64,000 bases of DNA from Plenodomus lindquistii (taxonomy: Eukaryota; Ascomycota; Dothideomycetes; Pleosporales; Leptosphaeriaceae), in the NCBI GenBank assembly GCA_025504975.1, contig JANUWI010000002.1, positions 3,162,001 through 3,226,000 on the forward strand, given 5' to 3'. Of this stretch, positions 12,223-23,260 are shown piece by piece. Position 1 is the first letter of the stretch. Each line of letters begins with the position of its first letter. Below the pieces are notes generated by a model. It ran no database searches. It was not told the DNA's origin and saw nothing but the letters and a program-made list of their open reading frames with translations. A program made the position numbers and the translations under genes.

Positions 12223-12501
12223 TCTCTTCTAACTTAGCACTTATTTAATGGTAACATGGGGTTTTTTTCGTCTGATTAAAACATTGCAGTCTTTGGGAAA
12301 AGTGCTTGGTGAATGCAAGTCATGAATGTGAACCAGTAACAGGATAGATAGTGCAAGAGTAACATTGAGACTGCGGAATTACTGATTGCCTCTGATGAAT
12401 TCCTACAGGAGCATGCAAGCATGGATACTACTACCAACGCAGCCCTACCTGTCTGTCAAGCGACTGCTCAGGCAAACAGTAATACGAGATGGGAGCACAA
12501 G

Positions 12502-12526
12502 AAAAAAAAAAAAGGGGGGGGGGGGG
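12502..12526. repeat. A12-G13 homopolymer junction
   Basis: Twelve A followed directly by thirteen G. Such a run is prone to length change and sequencing error. Confidence 0.8.
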
Positions 12527-12566
12527 AGGCACAACGCCCAAAAACACCAATTCATCCAACCCTCGA

Positions 12567-12586
12567 AACCAACCAACCAACCAACC
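12567..12586. repeat. (AACC)5 microsatellite
   Basis: Five tandem AACC units downstream of the SWI3 stop codon. Confidence 0.85.
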
Positions 12587-12683
12587 ATCACAAAGCTGTC
12601 TTTATCGTATCATCTCTCCACGCACCCACCCTCTACCAACAGCACCACTCCCGACCTCTCTTCATAAAAGAAAGAAGCAAGAC

Positions 12684-15001
12684 CTAAATCTCCAACTTGC
12701 TATATCCCTCCGCCCCCTCAGCAACAGGCACCACACCCTCCACGCCCCCCTCCCCCTTAACACCCACGCTCTCCTCCCCCCTCCCAACTCCAAACAACCT
12801 CACCGCCTCCGTCAACGCCGCAACCGCCTCCTCACCACTCATACTACCCGGCAACCCCTGGCCCCCCAGATTCCCCGCAACCTTCTTGGTCGCGTCCTCG
12901 AGCGCGCGAACACGGCGCTGGAAGTTGAGTCGGTCGAGGAAGAGTTGTTGACGACGACGTTGGAGGTCTCTTCGCTCAGCGGAAAGTAGTTTTTCAAAGT
13001 CGTTGAAGTGTGCGAGTTTGAGGGAGAGTTTTTGGAGTTGGAGGTTTACGGAGCCCGAGACGAGGCGCGTGATGTGGCGTTCTTCGTGGGAGGCTAGGGC
13101 TGAGGAACGGGCGGCGCTGAGGGCGAAGGGGAGGGTCACGAGTGGGTTGCTGGGGCTGTCGTCTTTGCTGGTTGTGGGGGCGGTGGCGGCAGCGGCAGTG
13201 CTGGAATCTATGTCCATTGCGTCTTCTGCGGATTCGGGCTTGACGTCGGTAGATGTGGCCGCGGGTGTGGACTTGTCGCCTCCTTCCTTCTCCTTGCCCT
13301 TCTCTGAGGGTGCGGTGGGGGCCTTGTTGATCTTGTCTTGGAGCATGCGCTTCATCTCGCCAACACTACGGCCTGATGCTACGGCGGCTTCGGTGACGTT
13401 TGCAGGTGCGAGACCAGCCAAGAAGCTGACAACGCTGAGGATGGGATTGTCGGCATGATGCATGGGAACGCGGCCTTGGCTAAGGTATTCAAGGTCGCGG
13501 AGGAATTTGGTCGAGGGGGCGGCGGACTGCGACTCTGGGAGCTCGGCTTCAATGTATTTGTCCTCGATTTCGAGCTGGAGGAACTTCATTACGCATTGCT
13601 CGCGGGTTTTGGTCCCTACGTGGTCGGCGACGCGGTTCCAGTCATCGTCGAATTCCTCCAGACCTTCGAGAAGGAGGAGCGTCTCTTCTTCTGTCCACTT
13701 CTCCTCGGAATCCGATGCTAGCGCAGACTCTGGATTTGAAATCTTGACGAAGTCTGCTGATGATGCGCCAGACGGGAAGTTGCCTTCAACAAAACATCTG
13801 GGGCACAAATCGCGCTTCAACCCACCCACAGTCTTAGTCTGGCCGGGTTGCTCGGACGGCTTCGTCTCGTGGAAGTGTACGCGGGTGCAGTCGACGCCGC
13901 AGCTAAAGCAATTGATGACCTTGAGAGGCTCCTTTGCCGCAGTCTCGAGATCTTTGACGTCGACTGCGCCGCCGTTGGCAGCTCCCTCGCCGTTGGTAGC
14001 CTTCTCCTTGGGCTCGGCAGATGCCTCCTTGCCGTTTGCTTCGTAAATATTGCGACCAGCGAGCGATTTGGTCTCGCTCTTGGCTGTGGGCTGCAGGCTT
14101 GCGGCACGGTCAGTACCTGCATGTTGCTTTCCATCTGTGATCTTGGAGCCTGGACCCGGCTGGAACGGCTGCAGTCCTCGCGGGGTATCGACTGTGACGC
14201 GGAAGTGGCCTGTGAATGGAGGGCCAATGTTTGATGGGCGCTCTTGGGGGTCGACCTATACATATTAGCTGGTATTTTGTGCGCAGTGTGGACACTGTAC
14301 GTACCTGGTAGTTGATGAGGCCCCATTGCTCAAGGAAAGCGTGTACGCGCATAATGGCGCACACGTCTCCGGCCAAATTTCTTCGGCAGGCCGTGACTGT
14401 GAGGTACTCTGAGGGGTTCAGGCGGTAGGTGTTGATCATGAAGTCGCGGTAGTCACGGTAGACAGCAGGCGTCTTGCTGCGGTTGCGGCCGTTGAAGAAC
14501 TCGGGCAGGGCCTTGCGCTCGCGGAAGTCGATGTAGCGCATGTCGAACCAGGTGGCATAGCTGGGGATGATGGTGGCATATGTCTGGGTAACAAAGTGTG
14601 AGCGCGCAGCAGATTGGAGGTCGGCTTTGGCTTGTGCCTCTGGGTCTGTGGTATCAGCGCCATCGCCGTCCTTTTCTTTCTTGCTGTCATCTAGACCGCC
14701 CATTTCCTCGTCGTCCTGGCCGTCTGCATCCTCTGCATCAGGTCGGGGGCCGTCGGGCGCATCGAGGGGGTTGTCTGACGCCGGGGCTGGCGTGTTGGGC
14801 GAGGGGGATTCAGAGTCCTTGGCGGCCGAGTCCTCGAGCATGTTGGTGTCTAGGAATTTTAGTGCGTCTTCTTGGGCGGTGGGTGAATGCTGTTGCATGG
14901 GCGCAGAACATACCTTGGTCGAGCGCACTGTGGTCTGCGGCGCCATCTCCGCTGAGCGTGGGGTCTTGGGCGGATGCGCTTGCGTTGGAGTCGTCGGCCA
15001 T
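12684..15001 (-). CDS. SWI/SNF and RSC chromatin-remodelling subunit, SWI3/RSC8/Ssr-type
   Basis: Exons on the minus strand 15001-14914, 14849-14305 and 14255-12684; introns are 64 and 49 nt; 734 residues. It is a scaffold subunit of nucleosome remodellers in the nucleus. Domains in order: an acidic N-terminus; a SWIRM domain at about 110-210 (SYATWFDMRYIDFRERKALP to LEQWGLINYQ, where intron 2 falls); a ZZ-type zinc finger near 327 (NCFSCGVDC ... CPRCF); a SANT domain at about 393-440 (EEKWTEEETLLLLEGLEEF); and a C-terminal coiled coil at about 628-675 (FEKLLSAERRDLQRRRQQ). This order is diagnostic of the family. The acceptor of intron 1 was chosen to read LDQDTNMLEDSA in frame. Whether it serves SWI/SNF, RSC or both cannot be told from sequence. 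The 3' coding end is strongly G-rich on the coding strand. Confidence 0.93.
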
Positions 15002-15474
15002 TGCTATGGTGGTGGTGTAGTAGTAGTAGTAGTGGTTGTAGGCGGCCCTGGCAAGACTTGCGCGCGCGCGTTGGGGGCTGGCGGGCGCTGTCGGGCACGT
15101 AGGGGGAATTGGACCAGGCGCAAGTGGTGGACACAGTCGCGCGCTGCAGGCAAAAGGGCGCGAAACGGCAGCAGGGGCGGTGCTTGCAAATGAACGTGGG
15201 GATGGAGGGGATGCGGTCGGCGTTGGCAGTCGCGTCTGAAGTTCGCGATGCTCGTCGCTCCCCAGCCAAGGCCACCCGAACTGAACGCAACTCCGCTAGC
15301 ACGACTAAGCTCACGTGACGGCCCGCCAGTCCAAAGGCTAGCGGCGGACAAGTGCAGCCCTGCTCAGCCCGACCGAGGTCGTTGTGCCCGCGTCTTGAGC
15401 CGTCCGTCTGCGTTTGCATACATTGCTGGCACGGGAGGCCTTCTCTGCTCCCCCTCCAAACCACATCGCCCACC
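15002..15474. other. Divergent promoter shared by SWI3 and ETF-alpha genes
   Basis: The 473 bases between two head-to-head start codons must contain both promoters. A palindromic TCACGTGA lies at 15311-15318. CTA/CAA-type trinucleotide runs near 15010-15035 belong to the SWI3 leader. No TATA box is evident. Confidence 0.6.
15311..15318. promoter_or_regulatory. Palindromic E-box TCACGTGA
   Basis: A perfect 8-base palindrome containing CACGTG, the core bound by bHLH factors such as Cbf1 and Pho4 types. It lies between the two divergent starts. Function is inferred from the motif and position only. Confidence 0.4.
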
Positions 15475-16622
15475 ATGTTCTCCATAGCACGCAACACCGC
15501 CCTCCGAACGGCGCGCACATCGCTGCGGTCGTCGCATCCCATTGCCGTCCCACACTACTCGGCCTTTGCACGCTTGGCCTCCACAATCGCCGTCCTCGAG
15601 CAAAAGGAGGGCAGACTCGTCTCACAGTCACTGGCCGCAATCACTGCTGGAACAAAGCTGGGAGGTTCGATAACAGCATTCATTGCTGGCGGCGGGGCAA
15701 AGTCGGTCGCAGAGGAGGCTGCAAAGGCACAGGGCGTGGAGAAGGTCATATACGTCGAGAATGCTGCATATGACAAGGTTGGTATACTGGTACCCAAGAA
15801 TGGCCGTGGTGCTGACCTGCTGTCGTAGTGCCTCCCCGAGAACTATGCGCCACTCCTCGTCGAGAACATTAAGAAAGGCGGCTACACCCATGTAGTCGCT
15901 GGACACTCTGCCTTTGGCAAGAACATCATGCCCCGCGTCTCAGCTCTCCTAGATACCCAGCAAATATCCGACATCACAGCAATCGAGAGCGAAGATAGTG
16001 GGTGGAGGTTGACACACGCCACAGAACTCTTCACTGACGACTCATAGCATTCGTACGTCCAATCTACGCCGGTAACGCTATCATGACCGTCCAGTCCTCC
16101 GACAGCATCAAAGTCGTCACCGTCCGCGGCACCGCCTTCCAGGCACCAGCTGCCGAGGGTGGCTCGGCATCAGTGGAGGAGGGCATTGACCCCAAGGCCG
16201 AATGCCCAACCGAGTGGGTATCAGAAGACCTCGCAAAGTCAGACCGCCCAGATCTCGGATCAGCAGATAAGGTTGTGTCTGGTGGACGCGGTCTAAAGTC
16301 AAAGGAGGAGTTTGACAAGATCATGACTCCTCTGGCTGACGCGCTCGGTGCTGCTATAGGTGCGTCGCGAGCGGCCGTTGACAGCGGCTATGCAGACAAC
16401 AGCTTGCAGGTTGGACAGACAGGAAAGAATGTTGCACCACAACTATACCTTTGCGCCGGTATCTCAGGCGCCATTCAACATCTGGCTGGTATGAAGGACA
16501 GCAAGGTCATTGCTGCTATCAACAAGGACCCTGAGGCGCCCATCTTCCAAGTCGCAGATGTTGGCTTAGTTGGCGATTTGTTTGAGAAGGTCCCAGAGCT
16601 GACTGAGAAGTTGAAGGCGTAA
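15475..16622 (+). CDS. Electron transfer flavoprotein alpha subunit, mitochondrial
   Basis: Exons 15475-15777, 15829-15997 and 16048-16622; introns of 51 and 50 nt; 348 residues, the usual length. ETF takes electrons from acyl-CoA and other matrix dehydrogenases and passes them to ETF-ubiquinone oxidoreductase. The first 35 or so residues are Arg/Ser/Ala-rich with no acidic residue (MFSIARNTALRTARTSLRSS), as in a mitochondrial presequence. The mature N-terminal domain begins near STIAVLEQKEGRL. The C-terminal FAD-binding domain shows SRAAVDSGY, QVGQTGKNVAPQLYLCAGI and SGAIQHLAGM, the canonical alpha-subunit signature, and ends with the NKDPEAPIF and VGDLFEKVPELTE region. The yeast homologue is AIM45. 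The gene is divergent from SWI3. Confidence 0.95.
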
Positions 16623-17128
16623 TCTTGTCACAAATACAACAACGTAACAACTTGACGAAAACAAACTTGTAGTTTGCATTTGCATTTCAAGATCGTAATC
16701 GAGACTTGCGCATGAAGATCCTGCTATACTTTGGAGTGTACTCCTGCGGGAGCAATCATTTGACCAAAAATGGCTTGGCATTCGTCAACCGCTAATCGAC
16801 GCTAGAATCGGCGCGTGCATGTGAACGTACCCTAGATCCCGCATCCTAGGCATATCAATTCTCACCTTCAACACACCGTATTCTTATTTCCGCCCTTTTG
16901 TATTCTTGATCGTACCTGGTAGCTGAATCTCGGCTCACAGCCTCATCACAAACATCACATTCTTCACCTATACCCTTTTTGACCTAGTCTGCTGCCTCAG
17001 CCGTTCAGCCTTCCAGCACTCCCGGGCAGCATTAACTGGCTGCACCAAGATCGACTTGATGCTAACTCTCGTTCCTTGAAGGCGACTTGCAAGGCTACCA
17101 AAAGCATAATGTCTCTGACATTAGGACA
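16623..17128. other. Intergenic, ETF-alpha 3' end to TOK1 leader
   Basis: No gene. The right part (about 16860-17110) is CT-rich and resembles a leader. A seven-codon upstream ORF starts at 17109. Confidence 0.45.
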
Positions 17129-17132
17129 ATGA
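17109..17132 (+). other. Seven-codon uORF whose stop overlaps the TOK1 start (ATGA)
   Basis: ATG at 17109 opens seven codons ending in TGA at 17130-17132. The main ATG is at 17129, so stop and start share ATGA. This arrangement permits termination-reinitiation. That it is translated is inference. Confidence 0.35.
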
Positions 17133-19652
17133 CATCAAAACAACAGGATACAACTTCGCCATTACCCTCGGCTGAACATCCTACAAAGTCCGCAAAGCCT
17201 GAGACAAAGATCTCAATGAAGAAGAGGAAGAGATGGTCGGATTTGAGGACCCGATGGAAAGAGGGTAGCGAGAGTGACTGGTGGTTTGCTAGTACGGGGA
17301 TCCCGTAAGTGGCTGATCTTGCGAGGAAGAAGGTCGTCTTCAGTGAAGTGAACTGGAACACGATGGCTGATTAGATCGAGAAGCATGATTCACTTGCTGA
17401 CACTATTCCAGACTTCTAGCCGCTACCCTCGGTCCTTTGGCCAATGTTTCTTCCATTGCGGCTCTGGTTACGAGTTGGCGGCAGACTAACTATGTAGATG
17501 GACAGTGGCTCTCAGACTTCCAAGGCATCGCTTATGCAGACCCAAGATGGTACACCTACATGAAACCCAATATTCCAAGTGGAAAAGTTACTGATAGAAC
17601 CAAGGTGTTACTGGATCAACGTCGTATCTCTCATCTGCGGCTTCCTCGGCAACATTTTCCTTCTCTTAAACTTCACACAGCGTGTCCGCTACATCATCGC
17701 ACTCCCTGCCACCATCATCCTCTGGTATCTCTCCTCTGGCTTCCTAATCGCAATCACAGTATGTATGAATACTTACACGCCTCCGAACCGTCCCATCGAA
17801 GGTTACACGCAAGGTTTCTGGTACGCCATTGCTGCAGCGGCGTTTTACACAGTCTGCTCGATGATTCTTATGGTGAATATGCTGGGATACTTCCTAGGGC
17901 ATTATGGGGAAGAGTTCAAGTTGAGCGATAGTCAGAGGACGTTGATTTTACAGACAATGGCGTTCTTTATCTGGCTGGCCGGAGGAGCAGGAGTGTTCGC
18001 GAAGTTGGAGAGCAATGACGAAGTGGTTTGGGGGTTCAGTGATGCAGTAAGTTCTCCTCAGATCTAATATCCCGATTATCATATACAGCCGCTTCGAGTT
18101 TACTCGAGCTTTCCAAAGCTCACACACACTAGCTGTACTTTTGCGATGTAACAATCCTCACCGTCGGCTTTGGCGACCTCGTTCCCACCTCCGACATTTC
18201 CCGCGGCATCGTCTTCCCCTACTCCGTCTTGGGCATCGTCATGCTCGCCCTCATCGTGTCTTCCCTCTACAAAGCCGTTCGTGAACTCGGCGAGGAAAAG
18301 GTCGTCCAGAAACACGTGGACCGCCTGCGCTCTCGTGCTGTTCAACGCACAGTCACAAACTCCTTTGACCTGCGCCACCGCGAGCGGCAAGCCCACGAAC
18401 TACTCCGAAAACGCAACCTAGGGTTCCCAAGAATCAGTGCACCAAGTGAACCACGCCCTTTTCGCACCGCATTACCGAACTCACAAAACGGGGAACAGAA
18501 AGCAGCAAGAGCACCGACAATCCCACATGTACTCCGCCGCAGCCGAGAGCCCAGAATCATTCTTCTCCGAAACGAAAAAGACCGCTTCCTCGCCATGCGT
18601 CGCATCCAAGCCTCATCCTTGCAATACAAGCGCTGGATCGCGCTCTTCTGGTCCGTAACCACCTTCAGCATTCTCTGGTGCGTCGGCGCCGTCGTGTTCT
18701 GGCAGTCTGAAAAAGACACGCTGGGGATGACGTACTTCCAAGCACTATACTTCTGCTACATCAGTCTCCTTACCATTGGCTATGGTGACCTTGCGCCCAA
18801 AAGTAACGCAGGAAGGTGCTTCTTCGTGCTGTGGGGCCTGGTTGCTGTACCTACTATGACAATCCTCGTGGGCGATTTGGGAGACACCGTTGTGGCGAAG
18901 TTCAAGGGTGGGTGGGATGGTTTTGCAGATTGGGCTATTCTACCAAAAGAAGGTACGTCGGTTAGTCCAGACACGCTCGCTTCTCGCCGTCTACACCCAT
19001 CCATTAATAAAAAAAAAGGAGAGAACGAAGAGACTAACCAACCTGTATATCAGGTATATACCGATCCTTCCTAAACCACCACCCCTGGCTCCTGCACTGG
19101 CTCCAACACCGCATCGACACCCACGCCACAAAGAAACGCCTGAAAACCGGTTTTCAACCCACCGACCCTGAAGAAACACCCAACACATCCGCCCTAGATC
19201 CAGACACAGACCCAGACTCTACTACAACCCCTGAGGACATCCAACCACCCCCAACAATCGAAGTCCTCGCCCAAGAAGCCGAACGCGACTCCTCCGCCCC
19301 TCCACCCACCCCATCGCTATCCCGCCGTCTCGCACTCACTATTCAAGCTGTAGCACATGACCTGCGCACAGGAAAGAAAAAGTATACATATGAAGAGTGG
19401 GTGGAATTCACACGGCTGATTCGACTTACTACGCACCGGTATACTCATGCTCATGGTCACACCGAGGCTGGTGTGGATGTGAGTGTGAGTGGTGAGGAAG
19501 ATGAAGAAGGAGAAGAAGGGTTGGTGAATTGGGATTGGATAGGCGAGGATAGTCCGATGATGAGTGGGATGGGGGAGAGCGCGTGGGTTTTGGAAAGGCT
19601 TTGTGAGAGTTTGGTTAGGTTGGAGAGGGGGAGGGATAGGGGGGTGGGATGA
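17129..19652 (+). CDS. Outward-rectifier two-pore potassium channel, TOK1 family
   Basis: Exons 17129-17304, 17412-17549, 17605-18046, 18133-18952 and 19054-19652; all GT-AG and in frame, 724 residues. TOK channels sit in the fungal plasma membrane and pass potassium outward; they have eight membrane segments with two pore loops. Both selectivity filters are visible, TVGFGD at 262-267 and TIGYGD at 466-471. Membrane segments lie at about 58-80 and through NVVSLICGFLGNIFLLLNF, YIIALPATIILWYLSSGF, FWYAIAAAAFYTVCSMI and FFIWLAGGAGVFA before pore 1, and WIALFWSVTTFSILWCVGA before pore 2. A basic cytosolic loop separates the pores. The last exon encodes an acidic, Pro/Thr-rich cytosolic tail (containing KKYTYEEWVEFTRLIR). 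The acceptor of intron 2 was chosen to give WCYWINVV. The last 150 coding bases are G-rich and run into a G-tract at the stop. Confidence 0.93.
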
Positions 19653-19671
19653 GAGAGAGAGGGGGGGGGGG
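19651..19671. repeat. (GA)n followed by poly-G at TOK1 stop
   Basis: GA dinucleotides overlapping the TGA stop of the TOK1 gene, followed by eleven G. Confidence 0.8.
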
Positions 19672-20074
19672 AGTAGAGACGTGTAGGTGTATGTGATGGA
19701 AAAGGCAGAACGAGTGCAAGAGAAGAAAGAAGGAGTGGTTAGGGAATGGAGACAAGACAAGACAAAGACATGAATGACACCCACCATCCTGGTTTTCTGC
19801 TCAATACACCACACCACACCTCCAATGCAGTTGATGTAAGAAAAAAGCAAGTCTCAGAGCCTTGTTCGGCTCCTCGATAAGGGGGAAATTTTCTACCACG
19901 TCGCTCGACTCAAAACTCAATGAGCTAGAAACCTGATAAATTACTGAAAGTTGAAAAATCTGAGCGACCGACTGCCCAGCAGCGCGACCAGGTAGACAGA
20001 CCGTAGCCTCCTCCCCCCCCCCCCCCCCCCAGCGCGAAAGAATCCAAACATAACCACCACCAATCTAAACCCCT
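19672..20074. other. Convergent 3' region between TOK1 and secreted-protein gene
   Basis: About 400 bases with no gene: two 3' UTRs, plus an 18-base poly-C at 20013-20030. Nothing else recognised. Confidence 0.45.
20013..20030. repeat. Poly-C tract (18)
   Basis: Uninterrupted C run just downstream of the secreted-protein stop codon on the minus strand. Confidence 0.85.
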
Positions 20075-21171
20075 TTACGAAACCGGCAAGCAAGAAACAC
20101 TCGCTATCCTACCGTTCAACCCCTCGTCCAGGACATCCACCGCCCGCCCAATGTATGGGAGAGACTCGCTATAGCAACCGGGCTGACTATATTTCCCCAT
20201 GCGTTAGCCAAAACATACATCACCACACCCATCCCCTCTCCTCCCGAAGCAACCACGCCACAAAAAAACACACACACACACACACATACCTAAAAAAATG
20301 GCACACAAACCCCTTTTCAACCTTGAAACTCTGTATCTTGTTGCTCAAATCCGGAATCGCATTCGGCAGCGCCCCCAACGAATAACACACGCCATCAGCC
20401 GGCACACCCAACGCATCGCCCTTTTGCTTGACAGCCGTATGCAGCACCGCCGCCGTTTTGCCAGCTTTGGCAGCGCGCTTGGAAAACGCGGCGGGGGCCA
20501 TGTACTGCACGCCTGTTTTTCCAATGTCGGCGGCTGCGGCGGGGGACACGGGGGTGCAGTAGGCGCTGTGGATTGCGTTGTCGTAGTCTGAGCGGAGGGC
20601 GTTGAGGGTGATGGGTTCGGAGGGGGAGCCGAGCCAGAGGTAGGGGGTTGATTCTGGGCAGCCGTATTCGCTGGGGGGATGTTTGTTAGGATGGGGGTTG
20701 GGATAAAGGATGTGGTGAGGTGAGTGGAGATAAAGAGGGTGGGTTAGTGGTGTGATAATGAAAGGGTGTGATTAGGAACAAGGAATGGGGGATGAGCTGT
20801 GGTCAAAGGGAAATGGTAGGAGGGATAGTAGAAGCAGGCGGAGGGGCGAAGAAGTGCAGGATCTGGACAGCGTACAGGAAGAATTCGCAACGGTAGCCCT
20901 TTTCCGTCTGGATACTGCGTGTTTTTGCGTCGACGTCGGCGAATACGTTGTTCAAGTTGGTGCAGTACTCATTCGCTGGGATGGCGAAGGCGGTGCCGCC
21001 GAGACTGGGTGCAGTGTAGATTGTCGCGCCGCGACCATCGGTTTTGGCCGTCTACACAGAATGTTAGTATGATGATGCAGACAGGCAGGAATGACACTGG
21101 GCATAACATACGATAGTCAGTGCAGAGGCAAGCGCGCTCGAAAGCGCCAGCATCAAAGTTACCACGGACAT
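20075..21171 (-). CDS. Small cysteine-containing secreted protein, function unknown
   Basis: Exons on the minus strand 21171-21112, 21051-20876, 20670-20290 and 20186-20075; introns of 60, 205 and 103 nt; 242 residues. The third intron contains the (CA)n repeat. Exon 1 is a hydrophobic signal peptide (MSVVTLMLALSSALASALTI). The mature part has eight cysteines, in contexts EYCTN, YRCEFF, EYGCPE, SAYCTP, GVCYSL, FVCHFF, PGCYSES and VSCLP, enough for four disulfides. Two short segments share a pattern: a hydrophobic Ile/Val repeat followed by Cys (VDAKTRSIQTEKGYRC and GLNGRIASVSC). This recalls the beta/gamma-crystallin-like folds seen in some fungal secreted proteins, but that is only a resemblance. 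No enzyme motif is seen. The model is supported by four in-frame junctions. Confidence 0.7.
20269..20286. repeat. (CA)9 microsatellite inside intron
   Basis: Dinucleotide run in the third intron of the secreted-protein gene, read as (TG)n directly after its 5' splice site. Confidence 0.8.
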
Positions 21172-23260
21172 CGCTCAAGTTGGTGAGATTGGTTGATAAA
21201 GAGCGTGGAGGCGAGTGTGGTAAGTGAGGTGGCGGAGGTGCAAAGGGAAAAGAGTGTCTGACTGTAGTGACCGTAGCGGGTGGGAAAGAACCGCGGAATG
21301 ATTAATCCTGCAGTGCATGTATGTGAAGAGGAGAGAGAGGTAGATGATGTGTTCGGGCTCCTTTCTTGTGCAAACAAAGGTGAGGCGCGGTTGGCGATTG
21401 GCGGCACGGTCCGTTTGTTAACATTACTGTTTGGGTTCACCCTGAGATTCTGGTCAGATGCGTTGCGCCACATCTCGTGGGTCTGTAAGTGGTGATGACC
21501 GGTGGGGCTAGTCCGTTGGTGGTATTGTTGTCGTCGACAGGTTCTTTCATTGCTTTACGTTCGAGGGCTTTATTCCAATATGGTAGTCACAATCTTGGGA
21601 CAAAGCTTGTTTCATACAATGGATGTCACGATACGACACCACTGTCCCATCTCTTGAATTACTACTCTCTCACACGAAGTGCCATCTCTGTATTCTCACC
21701 GGCGCCGCATCTAATAAACCGTTTCTAGACTGGGAACGGTCCGACAGATTCCCCATGCACACAAAAAACGGCAACCGTGGCTGTAGATCCATCCACAACT
21801 CGGTGTTTCATCTCGGTAAGTTTACTCTGGCGGATGGTCCGCGTAAAGCTAAAATCTTACACAGGACCCACAATGTCCAGAACATGCGTCTCTCGGTTTC
21901 TTTTGGGTCTCGCAGCTTCCGGTGGAGGTGCTGGTCAATAAGACGTGTATTCAGTAAGTACTTTTCATGCTTGGGCGCACCTTGGACGACGTGTTTCGAG
22001 CCAAATATCGATGCCTCTATTCGTTCTTCTCCATTCACTTTTTTTTTGGGGGGGGGGGGGGGTGGAATTTGTAATGAGCCAAAGAAGGCAAGTAGGTCAG
22101 TGCATCTCATATCGCTGCATAGTCAAAACGCCCATGTATAGCCACGTTAATGCTCTGATGCTTGCCGTAATTAAGAGACTCCTCAGCTTGAGATCTACTG
22201 TACAGTGGCACAGAGAAAAACATCCAACATTTGTGGCGTGTGCATGATGATCAAAAGATCTTGCCGCATTCAATGTGGTAGTGGCGTCGGGCTGTGCATG
22301 CGCGGCAGTCAAAGCTTGCAGATCTTGCAGAAGCTTGGAGATTAGGAGAAGGCGCTTAAATTTACTGTTCGCTCCTCCTCGCTATAGATTCCCTCCTGTA
22401 CCCAGGGTACCTATCAACGGGTTCCATGGTAGAAAGACATCTCGAAAACTAGGAAAAGAAGAAACTCGCCGACCTCGGGAAGGTGAAAGGAAAATAGTCT
22501 CATACTCATTCATCCTGTGATGACGATTGACGTCCAAGGCGCGGCGGACGTAGAAAAATAGTGTGTAGTATGTGTTGGGAAGGGGCTTGAGTTATTTGCT
22601 TGCATGTAGAGATCTGAGGTCCGGAAAGGCCCCACAAAGGTAGGGTTTTCAGTTCGCGATGTTTGTCAAGATGAGAACGATGGACTGAGTAGTTGAGTCA
22701 AGAGATCCTGGGTAGGAGTAGTGGCCATCAGTGATCAGGAACTCATTGCTATGCAAGATCCTGGAGCCGATCTCAATGGAGGACCGCCCGTGGGTCCTTT
22801 CAACTAGGAAACATTATAAGGATCTGTCGCCGGCGGGGCAGTTCACCACATTAATGTGTGTTAGATCGTGGACTGCGCAACTTTAACGGGCGAGATCAGA
22901 TCTGGAATTCAAGGGCGTCGATGAAACGATCCTCCTGGGAGTCCACAGTGTCAGCTCATCGATAACCCTCGAGCATGTCGATACTTGACATGGCAGGGAT
23001 TTTGATAAGCAAGATGTTCTCAATATGCCAGTTAGTCAAACCGTTTCAGTGAGCTGATTGTTGTAGTCTCATACATCTTCCCGTACTCCACCACAAAAAC
23101 CGGATAGAGTGGTTGTCATCGTCTCTAGTGAGTCAAGCAGAGTAGGATCAAGATGAAAAGGGCTATAAAAGCTCAATTTAGGTAAGAATGACCTCGAAAA
23201 ATAGACAAGAAGGGTCAGCTACCTAGATTATTGACATCGAGATGAGATCGCTCGAGTGTC
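21172..23260. other. 2.1 kb gene-free stretch
   Basis: No open frame here is convincing on either strand. Base composition is ordinary, so there is no clear sign of RIP. It contains a poly-T/poly-G junction at about 22039-22062. The part next to 21172 should be the promoter of the secreted-protein gene, and the part near 23260 the HET gene 3' UTR. The middle has no assignment. Confidence 0.4.
22039..22062. repeat. Poly-T/poly-G junction
   Basis: About nine T followed directly by about fifteen G, comparable in layout to the A12-G13 tract at 12502. Confidence 0.75.

Larger units (their letters stand above)
11800..12683. other. Convergent 3' region between STU1 and SWI3
   Basis: No gene. It holds the two 3' UTRs and a chain of simple repeats: a CT run at 12205-12222, a poly-A/poly-G junction at 12502-12526 and five AACC units at 12567-12586. 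Short frames reading through these repeats are not coding. Confidence 0.5.

Noticed and set aside
14567..15193. 208-residue plus-strand frame
   Set aside because: Lies opposite SWI3 exons 1-2 and the shared promoter; the reading is Val/Gly repeats from trinucleotide runs.
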